Position numbers and translations under genes: made by a program
Part shown: positions 31,433 through 43,385 of the stretch, one piece after another
Numbering within the stretch: the stretch's first letter is position 1
How the letters are laid out: the number at the start of each line of letters is the position of its first letter
The notes under the pieces: generated by a model
Seen by the model: only the letters and a program-made list of their open reading frames with translations
What the model was told of the DNA's origin: nothing
Databases searched by the model: none
Source of the DNA: Diphasiastrum complanatum
Taxonomy: Eukaryota > Streptophyta > Lycopodiopsida > Lycopodiales > Lycopodiaceae
Length of the DNA stretch: 60,000 bases
Assembly (NCBI GenBank): GCA_029204225.1
Contig: CM055104.1
Span: 28,342,253-28,402,252 of the forward strand
Reading direction: 5' to 3'

Positions 31433-33161
31433 TTGGCTAGTCTAGTAGATCTCCATATGGCATATGGTTATACATTTCATGATGGTCCTAATGTATACTC
31501 ACTAGATGATTTTGCTGATACCCGTCTAGATGAGTATGCGGTTCTTCTAGATGCATATTTAGGCCAGAACTTATCAGTTGATGCTTCTGTTATTATGCCT
31601 ACGTATGTTGTTCCATTTGTGGATCATATTATTCTAGATGCGGGGCGAGAGTATATTGCTTTAGTGGATACAGGCACTACACATTCATTTATTAGCAGCT
31701 ACATTTCCACTAGGATTCGTGCTACACCTGTTCCTGCTTCCCAACCTCTCAGTGTTGAGGTTGCTCGTTCCCATTCTTTTCCCAGTTCTCAGATGATTCA
31801 GGGCTTGGATTATCGCATTGGATTTCAGGTTGCTCCATATCGCTTGGTCTCCGATGCTGAGTTGCCACTTTGTTCTGGTTTTTCGAGACCATCAGAGTAC
31901 CTTGAGAGAGTTCCTTCTCCTCTCTTGGATAGTCTTTGGGGATGTTGCCGCCATATACTTCAGTATTGCTCATATGTGCTTTGATACTCATTCCCAGCTA
32001 CACGTGGATATTGCTCTGATGCTTGCTACTAATGTTGGGGATCCTGTTCCTCATTCAAGTGCATTTCTTCTATTCCTCACTTGTGCGCCTGGTGTGTACT
32101 CTGGGATTACACTTGCGGCCAGTTCCGATGGGTCATCCGATTCTCCATCCGTTTTTGGTGTATCCTATGATGGAATGGTATGTCCATATGAGGTCTTTCT
32201 GGATGAGTTTTTCGGCTACAGTTTTTCAGTTGGGGCCTCTACTATTTCTAAATTTGTTGCTATTGTTTTTATGCATCATGTCTTTTTAGATGATGCATTG
32301 ATTTCTTGGACCTTCTGGAGCTTTTGGCATGTTGCTCTTCTCATGATAGGGGCCTTGAAGGTACCGTGTGCCATTGCTACTTCTCATTCATGGGCCTTAT
32401 GGATACCTTGGGCTTTTGACCATGTTGGTGCACATTTCTCCATTTTAGCTATCCTTTGTTAGGATGATCTCTTTATGCTCCATGTTTGCATATCGCTTGC
32501 TTTTCCATGCTATCGCAACGTGCCTGTCATCCTACTTATGTTCCTACTCCTTGGTGCTGGTCTTCCGATGCTGCTATCTTTTCTTGGGGCACCTATATCA
32601 CTGAGTTTGCACATATGGTTGATGGTTACGTGTGATGCGGCTATTCGCGATGAGTGTCCATCTCTTTTCCAGTTTCCTTATTGGCTTCCCGTTGCTGATG
32701 CAGTTCTACCTTCTCGGGCTTTGTGGATACCTTGGTATGATGTCCCTATCTTTTGGGCTGATCCTCTACTATCTTGGGCATTACGGATACCTTGGCGTTC
32801 TTGGTTGCTGCTTGATCTTCTTTTGGTTCCTTGGCATTCTTGGTTGCTCCATATTGCTTGGTTTCAGATGACTCGGCCGAGATGTTCTCTTCGTCGCCAT
32901 GATGTTGATCTTGAGCTGTTCCCTTTCTTACCAGCTGTCATTCACCAGGTTCGCCTTCACCATAGTCGACGCTGCCGGCATATTCAGTTTTTGGTCCAGT
33001 TGGATGGTCGTCCTGTTGAGGAGGCCACATGGGAGCGTATTGATGTCTTTTATCATACACCATTACTTGCGGATCAAGATCGTGCTCTTGCTGCACTTGT
33101 TGATTCCTCTACATCAGATGTTGCTCTAGTTGTTGATGCACCAGGGCTTGCTACTGTTTGA
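31433..33161 (+). pseudogene. Gypsy derivative with protease and chromodomain ends but no RT or integrase
   Basis: The 31433-31984 frame has a retropepsin site, YIALVDTGTTHSFISSYIST, followed by the typical VAPYRLVSDAEL region. The 32475-33161 frame ends with HIQFLVQLDGRPVEEATWER, a chromodomain-like end. The 32000-32880 part between them is not pol. It is T-rich and contains a repeated word (TGGGC.TT..GGATACCTTGG, at about 32391, 32718 and 32776), and the GGTTGCTCCATAT(C/T)GCTTGG word at 31829 returns at 32844. It looks like an element whose pol was replaced or lost by repeat-mediated rearrangement. Confidence 0.65.
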
Positions 33162-33199
33162 TCCAGTTTCTTTTCGGTAGTTGGGTTTGTTTTTTGTGT

Positions 33200-33560
33200 C
33201 GGGGAGAGTTATGGACTGGGCTCATTACGTTCGCCACGTCCATTTACATTTACTTTACTTTATGCATAAGCAGGCCTTGGGCCCTTTTTTATTCATTATT
33301 GACACTTAGACTATATGGTTGGCCTTGGGCCTTATTATTCATTATTGGGCCATTTGGACATATTATTGGAGAGTGGGGGCCTTCTTGGAGGGCGCACTAT
33401 TATCCCTCCCAGTTGGGCCCTAGCCACCGGAAGTTTCCTTTTAGAGCTTCCTCTAGGCTATAAGTAGGGAAACTGTGTCATTTGTTATTCAGCTGATGAC
33501 ATTGATCTCTCTTTGTGGCTTCATCCGTAACTACTCACCCGTGCAAATTCCAGCCCTCTT
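33200..33560 (+). repeat. LTR-like sequence downstream of the gypsy derivative
   Basis: A purine tract GGGGAGAG at about 33202 is followed by TTATGGACTGGGC; a TATA-like GGCTATAAGTAGGG lies near 33458 with a CCTTGGGCC(C/T)T word repeated in U3-like sequence. No partner LTR is seen, so borders are tentative. Confidence 0.4.
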
Positions 33561-34620
33561 TGTTTGAAACCAAATGCATAATCGTCCTCATTGAAATATG
33601 AGGATGATAACTATATTAACTACATATTTTGGGTATAGGAGCTTGATTACCATTAGCAAAGAAAATTTGAAGCATATGTCAAACATTTGTAGAGAAAATG
33701 GGAAAAAGACGATGATAGGGTGGGAATTAGGCCTGTAACACGAAGTTGCAAAGTTGACTTCATTCTAACATCAAGATTGAGTTGGAAAGAAACAATCCTC
33801 AAAACCACAGTTTATGCACTGATTTTGGCCTCCAATATCACTCTCCCTCGCAACTCTACAAACTTTAAAGCCTGAAATCACGTTTTGGCTTGATTTTTTC
33901 AAAAATTAATAGACTTTGAAGGTTGTGGAGTTTTGGAACACTTAGGGGGCTCGGAAAACTGTTCCAGTAGGACTTAGCCCTCTAGTTGATATGTTTATGT
34001 ACTTAACTACTATGAACATGACCATTTCGAAAAGAATGCTGCCTCTTATTGTACACATCCTTTTTTTTGGGTGATTTTGGTAATAGAATACATTTGAGAG
34101 AGTTTAGATATATCGATACTTAAATGTGGGCCTTTGCCTCTATGTCGGCAAGAGATTTTACTGAATTTGACCAAGGCATAAATAACATTCTACAAGGTCA
34201 TCAAGAATCAGGGTCTAAACATGAATACAGTATAAAATCATGGCGCGAAAATCAGCTGGGAGCAAAGAGTTTGTGTGAAGAACCAAGAAAATGCACAAGC
34301 TCTTGATGCAAGTGGTTTTGCCCAAGAACTCTTTTTGAGAAGGAATATGAAATGTATCTCCTAAACATCTATAGTGTTCAAGGAAGGCACCTAACTTCTT
34401 TCAACCAGACATTTTGGTTGATTGAGCTTTGCTTTTGGTTGCGACTCACGAGTAGCAAATCCTATCATGCAACTTACTAAAACTTCTAACAATGTTAATT
34501 TCCCATGACATTTCAATCACTTTATAATGTATTTCATAGTTGTAGTACTACTTAAGAAACTTGAATGCCAGGAATTAGATTTGCAAAACGTGAAGTAGAA
34601 GCATTTATTGTAGACAACAC
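33561..34620. other. Gene-free stretch
   Basis: Nothing recognisable; only short frames on both strands. A small hairpin (CCTCATTGAAATATGAGG) occurs near 33578. Confidence 0.35.
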
Positions 34621-34631
34621 AATGATCCAAT

Positions 34632-35690
34632 TTAATCTAAAAAAGGGACACAAAAAGTATAAAAAAGATGAAGTGCCAAAAATACTTCCTCCATCTCCCT
34701 TTGGCTGCTGCATGTAGATTTTTTCTTCCAAACAGTCGTTTCAAAATGCACTCTTAACATCCATTTGGTGGATGTCCCAACCAAAATAAGCAATTGCAGT
34801 CTTATAGAATTCATCTTTGCAACAAGTGCAAACACTTCTTTTTCTTCTTGTTGAGTATGGCCCTTAACAACAAACCTAGCTTTATGTTTATCTATAGAAC
34901 CGTCAGATTTGAATTTTGTTCTATAGACCCACTTACCACCAATGGGCTTCTTACCATTTGGCACAGGTATGAGATCCCATGTCTCCTTTTAATATGGCAT
35001 CCATCTCAGCATCCGTAACTTTCAGCCAAATGGCCTCTTCAACAGCTTCTGTGTGAGAATTAGCACTCTACTTCCAATGTAGAAACCATAAAATCACTGA
35101 GGTGTAAACATGACAACAAATTGTCTCTGAATTTTCTGTAAAACTCTTGAAATTCGGTTTTGTAGACATGTACTCTCCTCCTTTGTCAAAACAAAGGATC
35201 TGAATGTGATGACCTGACCGTTTTTCCACCATAGATGATAGCTTTAAAAACTTTAAAACGTTGAAAAGCTTCAATCTTCTTAGCAAGAAAATGTATGCAG
35301 ACTCTACAAGTATAATCATCAACAAAAGTCATAAAATAAAGTTTATGAAAGATTGATTGCACCTGCATAGGCCCATATAAATCAATGTGAACCAATTCCA
35401 AGACTTCTTTTGCTCGTGTGCCCACCTTAGGAAATCGTAGTTGATGATGGTTTTCAAAACCACAAGCCTCACAAACGTTTTTTTAGGAGCATAAATCACA
35501 GGCAAACTCTTAACCATGTTAAAGCGTTTCAATATTTATAAAATGCACACGAACCTTACCTCCAATACTGCAGGTATAATTATCACTCAATCGCACTTGT
35601 GACTTGCCATCACTTGCCTCAAACTTACGGAACCACTCCAAGTGTGGAGTCGTATGCTGTGTAGCCCTTGATCCCTATCATAGTTGCAGC
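34632..35690 (-). pseudogene. Copia pol relic: pre-integrase, integrase and RT start
   Basis: On the minus strand from 35690: TTPHLEWFRKFEASDGKSQV (pre-integrase), LPVIYAPKKT, VLELVHIDLYGPMQVQSIFH and FMTFVDDYT (integrase core with its first Asp and FVDDYT), HIQILCFDKGGEYMS (second Asp region), then PNGKKPIGGKWVYRTKFKSD and DKHKARFVVKGHTQQE (RT start). The integrase end is missing near 35060. Frameshifts and stops throughout. Confidence 0.88.
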
Positions 35691-35699
35691 CATAATTCA

Positions 35700-36957
35700 C
35701 GAATCGCTAGCCCAAAAAACCAGCGATTTGCTAGTTTTCTAGCAAAACGTATTTTTTTTAGATTTAAAAAAAATTACATGCAATATGGGTATCAGTAGAA
35801 AGAGAAAAAAAGACGATTACAATTCATATAGTTTTGGGTTTAGGGTTTGGGGCAATAAGGGCTTAGGGTTTAGGGTCAAATTCCGAGCAGTTGGGAGGTC
35901 CAATTCGTTTTTTCTTTAGCAAAATATATGCAGCATGGGCATCAGTAGTGAAAGAAAAAAAAAAGAGGATTTAAACTTTTTATGAGAGCCATCCAAACAG
36001 CATCAGTTGAGATTCAACCTGTATATGCCAAGACTTTTTTTGGTGTTGTACTTGTTTACCCTATCCACATCCAACTTCTGATCAAAAAAGTGAGTGAGGA
36101 GACAAGCAGGTAGCACCTTAGGGGCCTTAGGCTCACAAATGGTAATTGTAGGACCAACTCTATATTTGCAAAAAACATTGGTCTAATCATCATACAAGCA
36201 TTGTGTCATACTTTGTCATGTCCCTGGTTAACCTAGTAACCATACGGTACCACAGTTTAGTGTAACCATGTATATGGTTGAGACTTGCATAGGACTGGTA
36301 TTAGTAACAGTTTGCTAGGGACAGTACTCGCTAGCCATTGATGTCCTATGAGGCATTCTACCTAGAGCAAGTGAGTAGGCCTATGAACTAGCAATTAACA
36401 AAAGTTGTCATGTTGATGAGTCATTGCGCACTCAATCAGATGACTAGTGGAGTGCATGCAAAAAGAGTATATCTACCCCATCTTGCCTCCACCTACCATC
36501 ACCAGTTTTGCCCTACTCACTACTCCTAGGTGCTGTTTGATTCTAGTCTCTTCTTGGTGGCTGTGTTACTTTCAGTGGGACAAGATCACGTGAGAAAGGT
36601 GCCATTCCTAGGGTGTGGAAGAGTTAGCCCATTGTATTGTCCTTGAAAGGATAGTCGTATGTGCGACAACACTAATGCAAAGAAGTCATTGGACATCAGA
36701 AGCAAAGATGCTACCTTTACAGACTCATCAAGGGAGTAGTAATTCACCTAGGAGGAGTTATATGTTGATTGCATAGGTATGTACAACGTCTTAACAAATG
36801 AATACAATTTGGTAATTCGAATAGGATTTAACGTTCATAGTGACTTAAACATTGAAGTCTACAATGTGAATTGTGCCAGGATTGTTCTTCTTCTGTCCTT
36901 GTCATAGTCACATGACACATGTAAAAGCTACACAACAGACATCTAAGGTGCAAAGCA
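35700..36957. other. Non-coding stretch with telomere-like repeats
   Basis: Includes the TTTAGGG cluster described separately, flanked by a duplicated AT-rich block (GCAATATGGGTATCAGTAG near 35780 and GCAGCATGGGCATCAGTAG near 35930). No gene is recognised up to 36957. Confidence 0.4.
35834..35877 (+). repeat. Interstitial plant telomere-like repeats (TTTAGGG)
   Basis: TTGGGTTTAGGGTTTGGGG and GCTTAGGGTTTAGGGTC, about five heptamers with changes, separated by CAATAAGG. Confidence 0.75.
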
Positions 36958-37239
36958 TTAAGGCGCTGTGAGCCTTTGCCATGCAAAAGCAGCAGCTTTT
37001 CTCCTGCGCCTTTCTCTTTGTTCACGGAGAACTGCCTGGATATCAGCAAAAATGTTCCAATTCTCAACCGACGGAAACTCTTTCCCAAAAAACGTAGTAC
37101 GTACTAAAAAAAACGATCCCTCAGGACTTCGCCCAACATAAAAACTGAGGCCGTCCTTTGTAAAAGTCCTTAAATATATGCAAAAAAAGGAAACTAAGGC
37201 ATTATGCCCGTAAAAAACCTTGTTCTCAAAAGGCGCCAA
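36958..37239 (-). other. Unassigned open frame
   Basis: About 93 codons, no ATG at its start (a TAA lies two codons upstream of a TTG). It reads SFYVGRSPEGSFFLVRTTFF and ends in a basic stretch, REQRERRRRKAAAFAWQRL. I do not recognise it. It could be an exon, but no convincing splice partner was found. Confidence 0.15.
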
Positions 37240-38539
37240 TTTTTACAGAATAAAGTCCTAATGAATAATAAGAAAAAATTCCACTCCAATCCCCTGCACG
37301 AATGACCCGGAAAAGCAAGAGAAAAAAGAAATGCAAAGAGAAATCTGCCTTGGGTTTTTATGAAGGCAAAAATCTATACAAAAAGTATCAAGAACCAAAA
37401 AAGTGATGCTGAGATGTTAGTCTTAAGCAGGGAGTTATAAAAAAACCTCAACATTGCTGTCAAATAAGAGCAACACTATGAACTCATCATTCATGGAAAA
37501 TTATACGATCTACGTGTGTTAATCAGCGGTCCTAACTACTATTCCTAAGCGTCCCATGCTCATCAGAAAAAGAAAATCACAAACCCCCACGAGTTAATTC
37601 AAAATCACGACCGTGATATGGTTGCACAAAAAGGAGAACTAAAGGTTTCTTAATCTTTAGTGATGCATCAACAACTGATCATAATATCATGGAGTTTGCA
37701 GCTGAAAAAATAGAATGCACAAAATTATTGAGATCAAAAGCTCAAAGAATACTTTTTTGTTACCTGTAGCTTTTCTAATACTGTCTCTTTCAAGAAAGAG
37801 CTGGGAACAACACAAAAGCTCAGTCCATAGAAGGTCGTTAGAATATCTTGTAGCCTGCAAAAAGCACTCCGAACTTCATGGACTCTCGTTCCCACCACAC
37901 TTTAGAGCTCACACTTAGTCAGTGCTTTGACATTCACTTTCAAGCCGAGCTTTGTTACTTTCTGCAAAAAAAACGTAAGAATTGGATAAGCTTAAAAAGG
38001 AAACTTTTACAGAATGTCCTTCTGAAGTTTGAGTATTTCCCCAAGTGTTCTCAACAGTCATTTACCGTTCATCATGATGGGAATAACCCACCAAATAAGA
38101 AGTGTCAAAATTTAGAAAGAGAAGCATAAGTTTCTACGTTTCAGGATGCAGATCAATGAGCTGATACTTCAAATACTGTGAGGGATTACAGGCAGGAATA
38201 CGCTGAAATGCTTGCAATGTTCCACGTAACAGCTTATAGAGAAAAATTCTCAATCAAGAAACGAGGCGTTGTCTGTTCAACGCAAGAACTCGTTTTCATC
38301 TTGTATTCAACGCAATGTTCAAAGATTTAAGAGACAAGCCAGCAGTTAGAATTCTTAGGACAAAAATGCTCAAGGTTTGGTGATGGGAACAGTAGCGCGT
38401 ACCACAAAATGGGCAGAGAAGCAAGTCCTTGAGAACCCAATAAATAATGGTGGTCAACAACAAACATCGTAGCACACACGGTTCACGAATCTCCCAGGCG
38501 GCAGCATCGATGAGATCAGAGATAGGATCGGATGAATCA
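37240..38539. other. Gene-free stretch
   Basis: Only short frames with no recognisable domain, AT-rich sequence with scattered A runs. Confidence 0.35.
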
Positions 38540-38720
38540 GCGATGAGATTGAGATGGGTTCCCCAAAAAACACCTTATTATGACTCTGAATCAGAGATGA
38601 GAGATCAGAGATGAGATTGAGATGGGTTTCCCCCCAAAAAAAAAAAACACCACCTTATTATGATCTAAATGAGAGATTAGAGATACAGATGAGAAAGGTT
38701 CCTTAAAAAATAACACCTTA
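38540..38720. repeat. Degenerate tandem repeat, about 75-bp unit, 2.5 copies
   Basis: GATGAGATTGAGATGGGTT(T)CCCC...AACACC...TTATTATGA occurs from about 38540 and again from about 38612; a third, shorter copy (GATGAGAAAGGTTCC...AACACCTTA) ends near 38720. Confidence 0.8.
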
Positions 38721-39100
38721 ACTATATACTATAAAACTATTTTAGAGAGAGAATGTGGAGGTGCCATAAAAAATGTCACCTATTTGCAAATTAAAAAAAT
38801 GGTAAAAAAACACAGCTTCCAAAAATATATAAACACGTTTTGTGAGTAAGTGTCCATTGCAAGTCATCGACGGGCACAAGCAACTAGTTACTTAATAATA
38901 TCTCAATGAACCCTTTGCACTTTCTATGCATATGACATTTGTTTGTTGGGACTGGTTCAATGTGGGCAGGATGTTGCAGCCTAGTCCTAAAAGCCATTTC
39001 TAAGCCTTGCCTTGGGAGCAAAAATACTCATCTTGACCTAGGGTGCAGTTACCGTGCACATTGTAGTCACACACCACACTCTAGTGCCGTGCACCGCTGT

Positions 39101-39475
39101 CATCCAAGGATGCATAAGATTTCTCCACAATTGTTAAATATTTCAAAGGTTATGGATCTTTGGATGAGGATGGGGCCATGTCTGCGTCGCTCTCATCCAA
39201 GGATGCATAAGATTCTATCCATAATCATTAGATATTTCAATGGTTATGGATCGTTGGTTGTGGATGGAGTCATGTTGGCACCCTCGGTAAAGATGAGGAA
39301 TGCATTCCTCTCTTGTGTTGCATTGGTCTCCACTCTCATCCAAAGATGCAGAAGTTTTCGTACATAATCTTATTGATGATGCCATATTTCAAGGCTTGTG
39401 GATAGTTGGATGAGGTGGGGCCATGCCTACACCCTTAGTGACAACGAGAAATGTGCTCCTCCCTTGCAGTGCACT
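39101..39475 (+). repeat. Degenerate tandem repeat, about 142-bp unit, three copies
   Basis: TCATCCAAGGATGCATAAGAT starts copies near 39101 and 39191; TCATCCAAAGATGCAGAAG starts the third near 39335. Copies two and three are about 142 bp and both end in a CTC(T/C)CTTG(T/C)(G/A) word; the first lacks about 50 bp. The long-looking ORF at 38939-39367 is produced by these repeats. Confidence 0.8.
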
Positions 39476-39699
39476 TATCAAGGTCAAGGAGATTCATTAG
39501 TAAATTACATTTCTTTTTTTTATTCTTCATTTTTTTAATTCTTCATTGCTTTTTTTTGGTTACAAGAAAAATAAGACACAACTTTTTTGTTGTTGACCTC
39601 AACAAAAGAACGCTATTTAGTCAACATTGTACTCTTAGTATCAAAACAAGATAGCATGGTTTTGAGGTAGACCATGGTAACACCACATATTAAATCTTG

Positions 39700-40395
39700 G
39701 ATGCAAAGAAAATGGTAGATAGTAGCAAAGTTGAGATTGAAAAGTTCAATGGATGAAACTTTGAACTAAAAAATTTGAACATGGAAGACATTCTGGTGGA
39801 CAAGGAGCTATGGACTACTATATTAAAGAAGAAGCCTAAGAACTATGACCGATGAAGACTAAATAGGAAGGCAAGAAGTTCAATCCGATTTTGTCTTTTG
39901 GATGTGGTGTAGATGAACCTCTCCACATAAACCATGACTAAATACTTGTGGCATAAAGTAGGACCTTTGTATCAAATAGAGTCTATAGTAGACAAGGTAT
40001 TTCTATGAAAGAAGCTATATTTTCTTAGAATGAATGAAGGTGATAGTGTCACCAACTTTCTAAATGCATTCAATATTGTGATGAGCTAGCTAATTTCAGT
40101 TGGGGTCAATATGTTTGAAGAAGAAAAGTGTGTCACCCTTCTATGTTCACTCCCATATTCATGGGGTGGCAATCTCGTGATGACCATAAGTTGTAATATT
40201 GTGAATATTATGAAGCTTGATGAAATAGTCACCTATTTGTTGTGAGTAGATATGAGACGTAGATATTTTGACAACTGTTCTTTTAAGGATGCGTTGAGGT
40301 AGATCTTTATGGTCTAGGGAAAGGTCCAAAACCTCAGGGGAAGAAGGAGATAAAATGTGGAAAGACTAGACATTCCTAATGAAAAATGCAAAATG
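39700..40395 (+). pseudogene. Copia gag relic
   Basis: KVEIEKFNG.NFEL, LNMEDILVDKELWTTILKKK, then RMNEGDSVTNFLNAFNIVMS and SVGVNMFEEEKCVTLLCSLP are gag blocks in order, with stops and frameshifts. A degraded KCGKTRHS near 40360 marks the zinc knuckle. Confidence 0.82.
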
Positions 40396-40439
40396 AAATT
40401 TTAGTAAAATTTTGGTGACGAACTGATGGGAGTCTCTCG

Positions 40440-40690
40440 AACGATTCGCGAAACTTTAGTGAAACTATTCTGTTCACAAATAATTTCTGTTCGAGAAGAA
40501 TCCACGAAAAGATCAATCAGGCTCTATAACGAAATAAGAAGAATTCGCGAAACGGTCAATCAGGCTCTGTAACGAAATGAAACGAAACTAGATGAAACGA
40601 AGCGAAGTGAAGCGAAACTTGAATGAGCTCTGAAATTGATTAATGTTGAAAGCGAAGCGAAACACGAAGCGAAAACAGTCGCGAACAAAA
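40440..40690. repeat. GAAAC/GAAGC-rich simple repeat and short duplication
   Basis: GATGAAACGAAGCGAAG-type words repeat on the plus strand. TCAATCAGGCTCT(A/G)TAACGAAAT occurs twice (about 40514 and 40556). Read on the minus strand it lies where the LTR of the copia element at 40769-42850 would be. Confidence 0.7.
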
Positions 40691-40768
40691 TCATTTTGCT
40701 TTGTGTGTCTTTTTTGTCAAAATTAGAGTGGAAAGCTAGCAAAGTGGCAATTGAAACGTTTTGTTTCT

Positions 40769-42850
40769 TCAGCTCCTTCTCAAAGCATGATAGCTTGATG
40801 ACTCCAAGACTTTCCTCTGTTTCTCAAACAGACCTTTGTCTAAGGCCTTTGTAAAAATGTCAGCAATCATCTTCTTCATTCCAATGAAATTAGTCTGTAG
40901 CATCTTCTTCCCGATCAGATCCCTTAACAAGTGGTACTTGATTGCAATGTGTTTCGTCCTTGAGTGAAACACATGCTCCTTTGTCAGATGTATTGCAGAT
41001 GTGTTGTCCATCTGCAAAACCAGAGGTTCATTTCTCGTTTCGCCCAGTTCGTCAAGGAACTGTTTGAACCAAATGATTTCATTGGCCATCTTAGTTGTTG
41101 CAACATACTAGCCTCACAGAATGACTGAGCCACAATGGTCTGCTTCTTACTGACCCAGAGAGTTGCTGCTCCTGACGCGATGGTGCATCCTCCTGAGACA
41201 CTTTTGTAGTCGTCCTTGAGAGATGCCCAGCTAGCATCACTTTAGGAAAGCATTTGGAACCCTGCATCACGAGAATAACACAATCCAAAATCCTTCGTTA
41301 ATTGAAGGTATTACAAAATTCGTTTTGCAATCTTCCAATGAGTCGAGCCTGGATTCGTACTGAATTGGCTCATCTTGAACACGACATAAGAAATGTCAAG
41401 ACGTTAACTGTAAGGTACATCAGTAATTCGATCAGCTTTCTGCTTGGTGCATGCTGCATCAATTCTCTTTCTTCTTCAGTCTTTGGACAATCTTCATTCG
41501 TCAAGACTATTCCTGCAAGCATTGGAGTTTTCACTCCTTTGCAATTCAGCATCCCGAAATCTTCTAAGATCTTCTGGATATATATGGACTAATGAAGGTA
41601 TAATTTACCTCCCTCATAGACTTTGTCAATCTGTAAGCCAAGATAACATCTGGATAACATCTGTCTACAATCTTGAAATGTTTCGAGATATCATACTTCA
41701 CCTCAGCAATAAGCTCCTCACTCTTGCAGAGTATCAGAGTGTCGTCCACATATATAGATATAATAATGTTCTTCCCATCTGTAATTCCTACATAAACATT
41801 GGAATCAGCTATTAGTGGCTTGAATCCTAAGGATTTCAGGGCTTGATCTTTCTTCTTATACCATTGTCGCGCTGATTGCTTCAGATCGTAGATACTCTTG
41901 TGCATTCTGCATGCATAAGTAGGAAGTGAATTCGAGATGTATCCTGGAGGTTGATCTATGTAGACTTCTTCATCTAGCTCACCATGCAAAAACGTTGTCT
42001 TCTTGTCCAGGATGTGAATCCTGAGATCATAAGTAGCTGCATATGCAAACAGTAAACGTAGGGACAAATGTTTGATGACATGAGAGAAGGTCTCAACATA
42101 GCCAATACCATATCTCTGAGAAAACCCCTTCAATACAAGTCAAGCTTTGTACTTTGAGATATCTCCATCCGATCCATACTTCAGCTTGTATACCCACTTG
42201 CATTTTATAGTCTTTCGCTTATCTGGTAAATGGCTACAACATCCATACCTGATTCCTTCTCATGGATTCCATCTCCTCATTTATGGCTTGGATCCATTTG
42301 TCCTTCTTTGGACATTCAATTGCTTCTTCGAATGTATGTGGTTCTCCACTGAATCCGCAAAACTCTTCTGACGCAGAAGCTGAGCTGCTTGGCACAAATC
42401 TTGCTGGCGCTCTTCGTTCTCTTGTTGATCTTCTAGGAGATCCTTCTGGTACTGCAATGCTCTTGCCTTTATCTGATCTGCAAGGTTCGGAACCATTTCG
42501 GTTTACAGGTATTGTAGCATTAGCCTAGCTTGCGAATCTTTATTCGTCTGATTCATCACTCGAATGAGGTGCAACTCGAACATCTTCGTCTAAGTGTTTG
42601 TCCTCTACTCCCTCTGTCACAATTGGTAGATCATAGTATTGTCTTCCAAGGACTTCATAACTGACACGATCATCGTTGGCCATTGTTTTGCTCTCATCAA
42701 ATTTGACATCTCTAACTGTCTTCACTGTGTTTGTCTCTGGCATATAGACTCTGTAGTATGACAAATGATTGTTCTCCTTTCTCATCAAGCTTCTTTCAAA
42801 GCTTGTCAGAAACATGTGCATATGCTGCACAGCCAAAGATTCGAATGTGA
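40769..42850 (-). pseudogene. Copia pol relic: integrase end, RT, RNase H
   Basis: From 42850 leftwards: RIFGCAAYAHVSDK, YYRVYMPETNTVKTVRDVKF (integrase end), ERYGIGY-type RT start, LDKKTTFLHGELDEEVYIDQ, IYDLKQSARQWYKKKDQALK, the catalytic IYVDDTLILC, then RNase H with EIIWFKQFLDELGE, QMDNTSAIHLTKEHVFHSRT and KKMIADIFTKALDKGL. The RT frame 41564-42133 is open for 189 codons including the YVDD box. Stops and frame changes separate the other blocks. Confidence 0.92.
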
Positions 42851-43290
42851 GTCAGTAATCAACAAGATTGAAGCAGTGTGCGAAATTGATAAAAACAAGT
42901 AAATGAGATACACAAACAATAGCAGAAAAATATTCATTTGAGATTATACAATCATTCAGAATAATATGTGCATAACAGCTACAATATTATCTATTGATCC
43001 TCTTATTTCAAGCACTGTGTGACAGATCCAAACAGTGCATTGGTGTGAGAGAAATACAATTCTCCCATAAATAGCGTCTCGGTTATTAGCGGACTTCTGG
43101 ATCTGCTGATTCTCTTGCAAAATTGTCTCGCTCACAGGCGGACATCTATTCTGTATATTTTCATCTTACTGTTTTATGCATCAAGCAGAATGTATATAGT
43201 TCGCGAACTTTTTTGTGTTGCGTCGAGTAGCTTCCCTGATCAGACTGATTAAACATCTATAACTAATCATGGATTACAAGAATGGCAGAT
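42851..43290 (-). repeat. LTR-like sequence joined to the copia integrase end
   Basis: On the minus strand it has a TATA-like CTATATACATTC near 43195, a CTATTTATGGGAG word and a T-rich U5-like end (TTTGTGTATCTCATTTACTTG), then passes straight into integrase sequence at about 42850. If it is the 5' LTR, then gag, protease and most of integrase have been deleted. Confidence 0.4.
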
Positions 43291-43385
43291 TAGCCACGTC
43301 CTAAAGCACTTCTGCTGATGTCACTATATCAGATCAAATATTTGTACCCCATGGTACTTGGTTGATCTTCTTGGTCCTTTGTGGG

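Noticed and set aside
31818-32462. 214-codon plus-strand ORF rich in hydrophobic residues, resembling a membrane protein
   Set aside because: It is a T-rich, repeat-containing segment inside a gypsy derivative; hydrophobicity comes from T-rich codons, and it overlaps the protease frame.
36828-37239. Two overlapping minus-strand frames as a possible host gene
   Set aside because: No ATG at the start of the better one, no splice partner and no recognised domain; kept only as an unassigned open frame.
38939-39367. 142-codon plus-strand ORF
   Set aside because: It is made of the 142-bp tandem repeat (repeated (C/S)HPRMHKI words) and has no other coding signal.
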